A stretch of DNA of 64,000 bases from contig NC_064825.1 in assembly GCF_024166365.1 (NCBI RefSeq), positions 101,322,480 to 101,386,479 on the forward strand. The letters run 5' to 3'. Shown here in pieces: positions 44,490 through 56,400 of this stretch. A model generated the notes under the pieces. That model ran no database searches, had not been told where the DNA came from, and saw nothing but the letters and a program-made list of their open reading frames with translations. Both the position numbers and the translations under genes were made by a program. This stretch comes from Elephas maximus indicus. Lineage: Eukaryota; Chordata; Mammalia; Proboscidea; Elephantidae. Positions within the stretch are counted from its first letter, which is position 1. Each line of letters begins with the position of its first letter.

Positions 44490-47400
44490 GTGAGAACCCC
44501 GAGTCTCGCGCGCCCCACCCTTCAGCCGGTACAGATCTGCCCCCCCCCCCACATACACACCGGACCCCGGGAGCGAGAGGGCGGCTTGGGCACAGGAGTC
44601 TCTTCACTGTACGGAGCCCACCCCAAGTCCCCCTCAACCTCCAGTCCAGACTGCCCCTGCATATTCATGGTGCAGCTCCCTCCGCCATTCCACATTCGAG
44701 GGTAGGAGATCCGGAGCTGGAGTTGGAGGAGGGGGCTCAGAGGCCGCCTGCGCCCCCACTTGGGGCTGCGGCTGGACCTAGGTCTGGATTGTGATCCCGG
44801 AGGAGGCACGTAGGCTGGAACTTTGCCTGTGCCCAATCCGAAGGCTTCTGAACCGAGATGGAAGTAGGCTGGTGTGCCCGGTGAGACCCAGTTTCTTGGG
44901 GCAGCTGACCACCTTGGTGCTGGAAGGAGGAGTCGGGGCTTCCTCCCCAGACCTGCCTGGCCAGATGGGCCCAACTCTCAGGTCTGGCTCCGCCTGGACC
45001 CTCTGTGGACTTCGGCAAGCAGTAGGCTCTAATCCTCCTCCCTCCCCGCCCTCCCTGCCACCGCCCCCCCTCCTCCCCGGGATCCTAGGCCCAGTTCTGG
45101 GAGGGTGTTCTGGTTTGGAGGGCCTAGGAGGAGCCAGGGACATTGGGAGGCCTTTGCTGGGATAAGTACCCAGACCCTGACCTGAACTCCCCCTCTCCAA
45201 CCCTCCTCTCCCCTCCCCGCAATCTGGTGTTACCCGCTAGGAGGGAGATTTCAGAGAATTGAAGTGAGTGTTCTTGGGAGGAAGGATAGATGCCCCTCCC
45301 CCATAATCCTGACCTCACTTGGGAAGAAGAGGAGGGTGTAATTGCTCCAGAGCCTAGTAGAAGGGGCTTAGGCAAATCCCATTGTTTCTCCATATAATGA
45401 GCCTGTGCCTCCACCTCTCCTGGGGCCCCTAACCCAGTCGGGCCCCAGCTGGGCTCTGGCGCCAGCCCCTCTGACCAGAAGATGGCTGGCTCCCTGGCCC
45501 CCTCAGGTGGGCCAGGACCTCTGGGGATCTCTAATGGCATCATCAGGGCCAGGAACCTCCCCTGAGGCCCGGAGCTGAGCCGAGGCCCGGGGCTGAGCCA
45601 GAAAACCAGAGGGAAGGGGACCAGATGGAGAAGGCCAAGCTCTGTGGTTAGCGCCTTCAGACCAGTGGGGCCTCAGGCTGAGACTCCACCTGCCGTGGCA
45701 CACATTGCCTCCATGGAAACACTGCTGGCCCAGACGGGGGCCCCTCGGCAGTGGAGGAGCATTGCACTTAGAGCCAAGGGTCTTGGTTCCAATTCTAGCA
45801 CCACCAACTGTATGATTTTTGTCCTAAGTCCTAACTGCTAATATTAATCCCTGCGTAAAAACGAGACCACGGATATCGAGTCGGTGCTCAATAAGTGTCT
45901 GGAGGCATTTCTGTAGCAGCTTACTGTTCAGAGCTTTTCCCCAGTGTTGGCTCATTTAACCCTAGTGACCACCCTGTGAGTGAGTATTGGTATGCTTGTT
46001 GTAAAGATGAGCACATTAAGTTGCAGGAAGGCACAGTGACTTGCCTAAGGATCCTGAGATAGGCAGAGGTCGAGGCTGGAAGGGACCCCAGGTCTGTGTG
46101 TACGTATCCGCTGTCCCCCAGGTCCTGCCTCCGGCCTCTGCTCCCCAGGTACCAGTGTTTTCCATCCCTGCCCTGCCCCCTGGCAGACAGATTGTTACGA
46201 AGCTGTAGTGCAAACAGCTGATGGGGTGGACGCCAGCCAGTGAGTGTGTGTCCAGCTCCGGGCCATGTGGGCCGAGGGTGGCAGCATGCAATAAGGCTGA
46301 GGCGTGGGCCTGGCCTTCCAGGACACCATGGCCTGGCTGTGAAGACAAGGTCAGCTTGTGTGAATAATAGGGGTCTGTGTCTCAGGCCCTCAAGGCCTGC
46401 CCCGCCTGCTCCAACAGCCCTTGCTGCCCTTTCCCTTGTCCCGCCTCTCACAGCCCTTGGCCCAGCTCGATTTAACCCTGTGCAGTTAGTGCTGTTGGGC
46501 CTCTTTGTTGGGGTGAGGGAGCCAACTGGGCTGAGTTTGAATCCTGGCTTGGCCTTCTTAGCTAAGTGCCCCAAGATGGGGCACTTAACCCCACCAAGCC
46601 TCTGTTTCTTCTTTGCTTCTTCATTGCTTTGACCCCTTCTCAGGGCAGCCCTAAGACTCAGTTGGGACACTACATGTTGAGCGTTTCAAGAGCAATGAAG
46701 AGCCGTATGGATGTGGGGCTGTTTTGTGTGTGTGTGTGTGTGCGTGCGTCTGGGCCCTCAGCAGCACCGTCAGCTCCCAGAAGGCATGCGGGCTCAATAC
46801 CTGAATGTTACGAGTGTTGTTGTTAGCGCTGAATTGGCCCCCACGAGTCATGACAACCACATGCACATGGAACGAAACGCTGCCCGGTCCTGCACCGTCC
46901 CCACCATCCCTTGCGGATCAGACAGTTTTCATCAGCTGATTTGGAAGTAGATTTCCAGGCCTTTCTTTCAAGTCCCTCTTAGTCTGGAAGTTCTGCTGAA
47001 ACCTTTTCAGCATCATAGCTTCCACAGTGGAGGGGGTAAGTGTGATGTGGACCTAGGAGGATGGGGAACATTTGTTTGTTGGTGGTCGTTTTAAATAAAC
47101 ATGTTGGGGGCGTGTGTGTGATTAGAGAACTGCTCCAACCAATTACTAGTAGTTTCTCCTGTTTATGGTATCAGGTGAGGGATCTTCACTTCTTACTTTA
47201 CATACTTCTGTATTATTACTATTTTTTTTAATAATGAGCATGGGTCACTTTTGTAACTTACAAAATAATAAATGAAAATTTAAAATTAAAGTGATACAAG
47301 TTGACTATAAAAAATTCTCGAAAAGATTTACACAATGGATAAGTTGGAGTTGGACAGGTGGAATAAAGGGGAGGGACGGCCCATGGGGGCAGAAACAGCA

Positions 47401-50400
47401 GGGACAAAGGGGTATTCACGGAGAGTAAAGTCAGCAGACTGCATTGGGTGTGTGGAAGGGGAACCCTAGGCCAAGGGAAGTCCTTTTACTTATGAGGAAA
47501 CAAGAGAGGGGGAGGACTTTCCTGAGAACACACAGCAAGTTAGTGGCAGAGCTGGGATAGAACTCCCTGGATGGCGTTCTTGCTAGCCCACCACACTGCC
47601 TTGGGGATGAGAGATGAGGCTGCCAAGAGCTGACACCACCACCAGGTGCTGTCAGGTCCATTCCCACTCATGCAGACCCCACGTGAGTCAGCGTAGAACT
47701 GCACTCGGTAGGGCTTTCAGTGGCTGATTTTTTGGAAGTAGATTGCCAGGCCTTTCTCCCAAGGTGCCTCTGGGTACATTTGAACTGCCAGCCTTTCAAT
47801 TAGTAGCTGAATGCTCAGCTGCGTCACCAGGGACCTCCTTATTGGTACTTGGTCGTTCTTGTTCTCTCCAAAAATATTTGTACTTTGCCAGGCTCACTGG
47901 GGAGGCACTCTAGAGGCACAGACATGGGCTCTGGCCATCACACAGGTGACGGTGTAGAGGGGAAACAGACAGACAGACAAGACTTTACCAGACAAGCTGG
48001 TGGGTGCCATGATGACGCAGGTCAGGTCATGTTGAGTGTTTCAAGAGAAGGTTCAGAGGTTCCCCAGAGAAAGGGAGATCTCTGCTCAGGCTTGGTGGGA
48101 GCCTGAGCATTGTGTGAAAGGGGTGGGGGTATGAAAAGGGGAGAGCAGCCTATGTGAAGAGTCCAGGGAAAGCAGGTGGGGGCAGGGTGTGTCTGACGCC
48201 CAGCCTGGTGGGTGTGTGGCCAGCCAGGTGAGTGGGAACCTGTAGGCCTTGTTAGGACCCTGGCCTTTTCACCAACAAGCAACGGGAGCCAGCAAGGGTT
48301 TAGGCAGGGAACAGCAGCATCAGATTGATATTTGGGGACAATCACTCTGGCTGCTGGGTAGAGAATGGATGAGGAGGCTGGGAGGCCAGCTGGGAGACTG
48401 GTCATTCTCAGGGGAGAAAGAGGACCGGGGAGAAGATGTGAGGAAGATTCAGGAGGTGAGTTGACCCACGTGGTGAGAAATTGGACATAAGGGATGGAGG
48501 AGAGGCAGGAGTCCGGGATAATGCCGGAGCCCCTTCGAGAGTGGGGGTAGGGATGGCCTAGGGGAGATGAGAGATTTGGTGGACCAGGATATGAAGGCAT
48601 TTGGGGCCCTGCCGAATTTGAGGTTGGTGATCCTTGGGTGACCCAGTTGTAGGATTTCACTCATTTCTCTGATGCCAGAGCCTTAATGTTGGTCTTGGAT
48701 TCCTGGGAATGGGCCACAACCCACAACTTGGGGCCTCAATGGGTCCTACAAACTGGGTCACTGCCAGCATTCCCACCTAGGGGTTCTCACCCACCCTAGG
48801 ACACCATCTCTGTCCCTTGGCTCTGCTCTTTTTTTTCAGGGCTTGAAACTTTACTTGTTGAAAACATACGCAGTCACACACCATTTCAACAATTTCTACA
48901 TGTACAACTCAGTGACATTAATTACATTCAAGTTGTGCAAACATTCTCACTATCCTTCTCTGAATTTTTCTACCACCCTTGACTTAGACTCACTGCCCCC
49001 TAAGCTTCTTATCTAATCTTTCAATTTATTGTTGTCAGTTATCTTAAAGATAATTCTTTAAAAGAGCACAATGGTCAACGTAGACATACTATATTAAGAT
49101 AAACTATTTTTTGGTTCAATGAAACCTTCAGGAATAGTTTCAGTTTCAAGTTTAAAGATTATCTCAGAGCCATAGCTTTGGGGGTTCATCCAGCCTTAAT
49201 GGCTCCAAAACGTCTGGCTTCTAAGGAGAATTTCAAATTCTGTCCTACATTCTTCCCCCTTTTGGTCAGGATTCTTCTATAGAATCTTTGATCAAAACAA
49301 TCAGTAATGATAGCCAGGCACCATCCGATTCTTCTGGTTTCATGGCAAAGGACCTTAGCCTTCCTCTTATCTTCATTCATACACTATGTTGGAGCATTTA
49401 CTACGTCCCAGGCCTTGTTCTAGGCACTGGAGATACAAGTGCTGGACACATAGCTCCCACTCGTGGGGTTGCCAGTGCCTCAGTCAACCAGTATTTCCTT
49501 TAATAACCATTTATTTAGCAACTTCTGTGTGCAGGGTCTTGGACTTGGTGCATGGATTGGAGCAAGGGTGGGGAGTCAGTGCCAAGCAGAATATGATGGC
49601 CCCTGCCCTGGGGAAACTGACAGCTCCAAGAGAGGGCAGGCCACCCAGAGCCAGGACTAGAAGTGGGGCGCTCAGCTGGTGTGACCTAGTGTAGAACGTT
49701 TGCCATGGAGAAAAGATCTCCACGGATTCCTCCACATCTCACAGCCACATGTCCACGAGATTTTCCTGTGGGTGATTCATCATGGTGAAACCATAGGGGC
49801 ATATATTCTGCCTTTTTGCTCATTATATTAGTTGCCAGTTTCCACATTAATACACAGACTTTATAATGTTCATTCCAAAAAACTGCCCAGTGTTCCATCA
49901 CCGGGTGGTCCCAGTTTAACCAAACCCCCTGGCTTTGGGCAGTGTTTGCTGTTGTGAGGAATAAACATCTTTGTTTAATAGTTTTTCCACATGTGGGATT
50001 GTTTCCTCCTGGTAGTTTCCCAAAGCTGCGTCACTGGGTCCCAGAGTTCTTGCTACATATGGGCATCAAGGTATTTAACCATGAAACACACATTATAACC
50101 CCAGGTGGGGGTTGTCCTTTGGACTCAGTTTATTGGGTTGGATTCTGTTTTTCACTGGGGATCACCCCAGTGTGGACATGGTAGGGAAGATAATTCCAGA
50201 CCAAAGCAAGACGCCCAGCCTTACTCTAGGGTCCACCCAGAGCTGGGGGGGTCGGGATGGAGAGAGGGTCCTGAGAATGAACCTGGGCCTGGCTTGCTTC
50301 CCTCCCCCACCATTTCAGCCAGTGCCATCATCCCAGGAGGCCTGGACATCCTACCCCGGACTCTCTGGTGTAGGCGGGGACTCTCTAAGTCAAAAGGGGG

Positions 50401-53400
50401 ACTGACTTAGAGCTTTTCAAGGGGAAACTCCAGAAAGACCCTGTGACACCCGTGTTTCATTCAACAACATTCTTAAGTTCCTGTTCTGCAGCACACATGT
50501 TGCCGTTGATCAGGGTGTATTCACTGCCTCCAAGGGTAGGCTGGTTGGCCTCCTCAGGAAGGTCAGAGAAGACTTTGTACAGGAGATTGGAGAGTGAGAG
50601 GTGGGGGACGATACAGGCTGGAGGGGAGGGAGGAATGGGTTTACAGGGCCTTCAGGCCACTAGTGAGAATTTTGGCTCGTTTCCCTAAAGCCTTGGATTG
50701 GTGCACATGGTTAACACACTAACCAAAAGGTTGGAGGCTCGAGTCCACCCTGAGGCACCTCAGAAGAAAGGCCCACTGAAACCTTAGGAACAAAGTTCTA
50801 TTCTAGCATCACACATGGGGTCACCATGAGTCAAAATCAACTCAGTGACCATTGGTGGTTCCCTAAGGCCAGGAGAAGCTGTTGAAGCCTCGTGAGCTGG
50901 GGAGGAGTGACAGGGCCAGATTTGCATTTCAGACGTTAGTTTTGGCCAGACATTGGTTTTGGCTGCCTGGTGGAAAACGGCCTGCAAGGGAGCCAGAGGG
51001 AAATGGGGAACCCAGCCAGAGCTCAGCAGCTGAGCAACAGGTGTCCTGGCTCCCAGCTCTGTGCTGAGCATGGAGAGGGCCACAGAGACACAGGCTGAGC
51101 CCCTGGACCACAGGTGTCCCCTGTCATGAGGGGCTGGGTGATACCCTGGCTGGGACCCAAGGTCACTCAGCTGGCATCCAGGACCAGGCAGGCACAAGAA
51201 TGGCCTTTAGTGCAGATTTGGCCTTGCTCAGCTAAACCCCAGCACATTACCACTTAACTTTTACTTTGTATACACTTCTAACTCAGCCCACTGCTGAGTT
51301 AAAGTCGTGCATCAGAAAGGTGGAACCAGGACAACAGGGAACATGACAACGCAAGGCAAGGAACAAGGCCATGAAGTAGACAGAATGTGAAAGGCATTGT
51401 TTGTTCAGGACCATTTAGGAAGGCTCAGCCCAGGGTGAGGGTCGTGGAGGACAGAATGTTCAGAAAGTTGTGAGGAGCCCAGCTGGCCAAGGAAAGGGCC
51501 GGGCATGGAAGGAGGAGGAGGTAAGGTTAAGGCAGGAAGAAAGGGCTTTGGGTGTAAAGATAGACTCCGAAGGTCAGAGAGGTCTCCTGAGACCACACTC
51601 ATGACAGCATCACCAAATGTTAATTGGGAAGAGACCTTGGAGACCTTCTAACCCAGACGGCCAGCAGGTTTGGATTGATTGCTGTGGTGCCTTGCGTGTG
51701 AGGGACCAGATGGATCCCAGGCCTCCAGCCTCCAAGCTGGACATTGTGGCCATGCTCCCATACTGCCTCTCTTGAGAAGCACCCAACAAGTAAGATTAGG
51801 ACCCCAACTTAGCCTGCCTCAGGGAAGCCAGGCCTCCAGGGTAGGCTTTCTGACCTTCAGCTCAGTGCTCTTTCCACCCCTGCCCAGTTAACTCAGGTCC
51901 TGCAAAGGCAAAGGACCTGACACACCTGTCCCTGCCCCACCCCACACCTGCCATCCAAGCAAGTGGGAATAGTGGGTGATGCCAAGGATGTAGAGATGAG
52001 CTAGAAGCCTCCAGCCCAAGGCCACAGCAGACCCTGAGGCTCTGCCCCTGACACTGGAGTTTGAGAGGAGGGGGTGCTCAGGATGTCCTTTGACAAACAT
52101 CTGGCAGGCATGTGCTGAGTGCCTATTGAATGCGAGATGGCCTTGCCAGCTCTGCCCTCCAGGAGCACACAGTCCAGTTGGGAGAGGGGAGGGGGAAGCA
52201 GGGTGTGTACTGAGTGCCTGCTGGGTACAGGATGGGGGATGTCTCCATCTGCCTTTGATGATGCCTGGGGAGGAAAGCGGGGGCAGAGAGGGGAGCGGTA
52301 TGGGGTGTTTCTGACCAAGGCCAGCTTCTGTCTGCTCCACCATGCTGTCTTATATCCAGGAAGATGGTGACACACCTCAAGAGAGGTGATGGCAGGAGAA
52401 CAGTGACTGTCGTTGCCAGGGGGCTGTAAGGACTTAGAGGAGGCAGCCCCTGGGGGCCAGGACGGCTCCCTGGAGGAACAGAGCAAGCCAGGTTGAGAGC
52501 CTGCCATCGCTCCATCCCAAGCACTAAACTGGGCACGGGGGAAGCGGGGTAAGGCACTGCATCAGCCCTGAGGCGCCTGATCAGTAAAGGGCCAGTTACA
52601 TAGGGAGCTGGGACCTGGAATACCAGGCCAAGGAGCCTGCCGCCACCAGGGAGCCCTGGAAGATTTGTGGGGGAAAGGGAGACAGAAAACGGTGATATTT
52701 CAGGCAGCTTTGCCTGACAGTGGCCAGTGTAGTGATGCAGGCATGGGGAGACTGAGTCAGGCCAGTGGGGTGGTCTGGGAGGGTGGAGGCGGGGAAGAAG
52801 CAGAAATGTGGGACAACTTGAAGCAAGATTGCCTATGGGACAGAGAAGGGAGAAGACACAGATGTGCTCAGGAGTCACTGGCAAAGTGTGGGGCATCTGA
52901 GGGGAGGGTCAGACGCGCAGGGGTCCCCCTTTCACCACCTTGGGGTCCATCCAGGCAGCCATCTCTCACGGGGTCCTTCGGGGCCGCGACCCCCCTAGCT
53001 AGCTTGGTCAACCTGGAGTCCATGAAGAGGAAGCAGGATGACGGGGCGGCGGCCGAGAGGTGGGAAGAAAGAAAGAAAAAGAAGGAATGGGGGGAGGGAG
53101 AAAAAACCAAAAAAATCCACCGCCGCCCTGTCGCCGTGCCCGGTCGACCCTGGTTCCGCGGCTGTGGGGCCCGAGGGTCCGAGGCCGGCGGGACGCGTGT
53201 GGATTGAACACTTACTTAGTGCTGGGCACCCAGGGTCTTGTCGCAGGGCTAGAGATGCCATCCTGTCCTGCCTGGCCAGACTGAGTCAGGGTTCCTGTGG
53301 CTTTGGGGTCGGGCCTTCCTCCCCGTGTCCCTGGGAACCACCAGCTTGGCTGCAGGTCGTAAGAGGCCTTAAACAGCCCCGTCCCTGCCCAAACCCCTCT

Positions 53401-56400
53401 GTGCAGGCCCCTCACCTTCCAGCGTCTGTTTCTCTCACTCCACAGGAAACACTGACAGTAAGCTTCCCTCACTAACAGGAAGCTCATTACCACCCAGCAG
53501 CCCTTCCACCCCTGCTCCTAGGGCTCCAAACACTGGCCTGTGCTTGGCCCTGCCTGGAGAGCCCCCTGCGCCCTTAGGCCCTTCCTGGGTCCTGAAGGAT
53601 TGAGCCCCGGGGTGGGGGTGAGGGTTGTCCTGTTCCAGGTGGGCCCTAGCGGCCCCAGATCCACCCCAGTCACACCATCTGGACTAGGCTGGGCCTGCAG
53701 ATGCTGCCCTGCTAAGGTGTGGGGGCTGAGCTGTGGCAGCGTGGATGGGGTGCCCGTGCATGGGGTGTTCCAGAAGCCCCCCCTTGCTCCCCACCAGGCA
53801 CCTTGAGTGTGGCGCTGGCCCTTTAAAGCAGATCAGGGGCTGGCTTTTGGGAGAAAACATCCCAGATTTCTGCCATCTTCCTACCAGCCTGGGCTGGCCG
53901 GGAAGGGGGGCCACCCCAGCCCCCGACAGGGGCATTGGAAGGGCAGGTGGAGCCGGTGGCATCGATTGCAGTAACCTGATCCCGCGGGGGAGGCAGCACC
54001 AACAGCGGCAGCGCAACGGGCCGGGGGAGGGAGCCGCCTGCAGCTGAGGGCTGGGCTGGCAGAGCTGGGGCTGGGGCCTGGGTCGCAGCGCGGCCGCCTC
54101 TCCCTGCCCATCTATTTTTAATGAGCTCCCCAGGCTTCTGCAGCGGGCAGGACACTGAGAGGCAGGCCCAGGCGGTGGAGGACAGAAGCGCAAGCCCTGC
54201 CCTGGGCTCCAGCCCCCCCCACCCTCCTGGGCATGAGAGGGCGGCCCTGGGGCCCTGCAGCCCCCCGGCCGGGCAGGGCTCTCCATGCAGCTGGTGCTGA
54301 AGATGGATTCAAGCCCAGACAATGACAGCTGGTTGGAGGACCAGTGGGAACGCTGGTACGGGGTATGGGCCGGGTGGGGGAGGCTGGGGGCAGCTTAGGC
54401 AAGCACTGGGTCTCTGCTCCGTCTGATCCTGACAAGAGACAGGGTGTGCGGACCTCCTAGGCTCCCCCGGGGACTGGGCTACCACCTCTCCTCCATGACC
54501 TTGGACTAATGAATCTCCCTTGCTCTGTGCCTCGATCTCGTGGTCTCACTGGGGGAAAGGCTCAGACATTCTCCTAGGCTTCCCAAACATCCCACCCTCA
54601 CCAAACCAGGCGGAATGGCCAGGACCAGGGGTGAGCAGGGGCAGGGGGCAGGCAGACACCTCAGTGGCTGACATAGCCCTGCACTCTCGGGTGAGGGCAC
54701 GGGGCTGGCCTGGTGGCGGGGGGGGGGGGTCCATTGTAGCCAGTTGGGGTTCTGTTGAAGTGCTCTGGCCTGTCTCCTGAGGAAGTTGTATTGTCCCCAA
54801 TGCGGAGCCTTCCCTGACCCCATCTGTGCAGTCTCCTGTTTAGGGTCTGAACACTGGGTAAGGAGGAGATTTTGTGGTTGAAGAGATAAGACCAAGCTGC
54901 AACTACCCACCTTGACGCACCAGATTCCCCTTCACTTGTTCCCAGGGCTCAAGAGGTGGGGTCTTCCTGGGCTGGTGGGCCTGGATCACTCCTCTGAGGC
55001 CGGGGAGGGACCTTAGGCCTTGTTGCTGCAGGGATTGCACATGGAGCCCCCTAACTCCTGGCATCCCTTGGAGTCTTCCACTCAGCTCTCTGCCTTCCAT
55101 GGGTGAGCTGGCCTTGGCACCTGCCTTGACCCTGCCTGGGAGGCATTTTGCTGGCAGAACTGAGGCTAAGACCAGCTGGGCCTTCCAGGCGTTGCCTTCT
55201 GGTTGGCACCAAGATGGACACCTCCCAACCAGGAGGAGCTAAAGGAACCTGGAGCCTCCCCTTCCACTGCCACCCAAGGGACTGCCTTTTGGCACCAGCT
55301 GAGAACTTTGCCTGCTTGTTAGCAGCCCCCTGCATTGGTACAATTCTGTCCTCTGGGGGCTGTGATCTTCCCTCAAGAGGCTGCGCCTTGGGAAACGTCA
55401 GTGAACTCATCAGTCCCTCTCGGGTGTAACTTTGGCTTCCCATCCTTCCTAGGCTCACCCATGACATCAGCCTGGAGGAATTTGAGGATGAAGACCTCTC
55501 GGAGATCACCGATGAGTGTGGCATCAGCCTGCAGTGCAAAGACACCCTGTCCTTACGGGTAAGGGCAGGCTCCCAGGAGCCCCCAAGTCGGGGATGGGGG
55601 CAGGATCCTTGGGAACGGTAGTGAGGACCTCCTTCTGTGTTCAAGGGGCTTTTCAGGGTCTGCACAGTACCCTCGTTAAATGAAATAGCATGCAGGAAAT
55701 ATCTAATACAATGCTTGGCATACCTTGGTCAGTCAGAATTTTTTTTTTGCTAAGATTAAGGCAGGAGGTAGCCCCTTCAGCTGCCCACAAGAAGGGAGAA
55801 GGCAGAAGGTCTTGGGGTCTAGGGCAGTAGAAATCCGGGGCAGAGTTAGGGGAAGGCTCACAACTACCCTAACTTCTTTGGGGAGTGGCCCTGGCAGAGG
55901 GCCTGAAACAGCAGGGTGGAGTCTGATGGGATCTGCAGTGCTCTGGGGCAGGAAAGATGAGCCAAGGCAGCCCTGGCTGTTGTGGCTGCTGGCTGCTGTG
56001 CACCAGACCACACCACACGACCTTCCAGACCCTCTCTGGCTACCTTGTCCTAAAGTCTCCCACTGGGAAGTTAACATCGCTGCTGCTTTTGACCCCTTGG
56101 TTTTGTCACACAGCAGATGGTTCTCTTCTGTCCTGAAGGAGGTTTCTCAGCAGCTGGGGAGCCTGGGTCAGATGGGATCCCCACTCTGTCTTTCCAGAAC
56201 AGGAAGAAGGGACTGGCTAGCTAGGAAATGGAAGGCAAAGCTCAGAGTTAGCTGTTAGCCACCAGGAGGGTGGTAGCTAAAGTAGGTATGGTATTAAGAA
56301 TGTGGTTAGCAAAGGCACAGGAGCCCTGGTGGTGCAGTGGTTAAGTGATTGGCTGCTAACCAATATGTCAGCAGTTTGGACCCACTGGCCGCTCTGTGGG

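Noticed and set aside
45921-46670. 249-codon open frame on the minus strand
   Set aside because: Runs through MIR sequence and GC-rich intron, with no domain resemblance and no splice support.
52123-52896. 257-codon open frame on the minus strand
   Set aside because: Pro/Ser/Leu-rich composition typical of the reverse of GC-rich intron; no homology recognised.
53992-54016. Second RE1-like element before exon 1b
   Set aside because: GGCAGCACC and CGGCAGCGCA resemble the RE1 halves, but the spacing (5 bp instead of 2) fits neither the canonical nor the usual expanded form.
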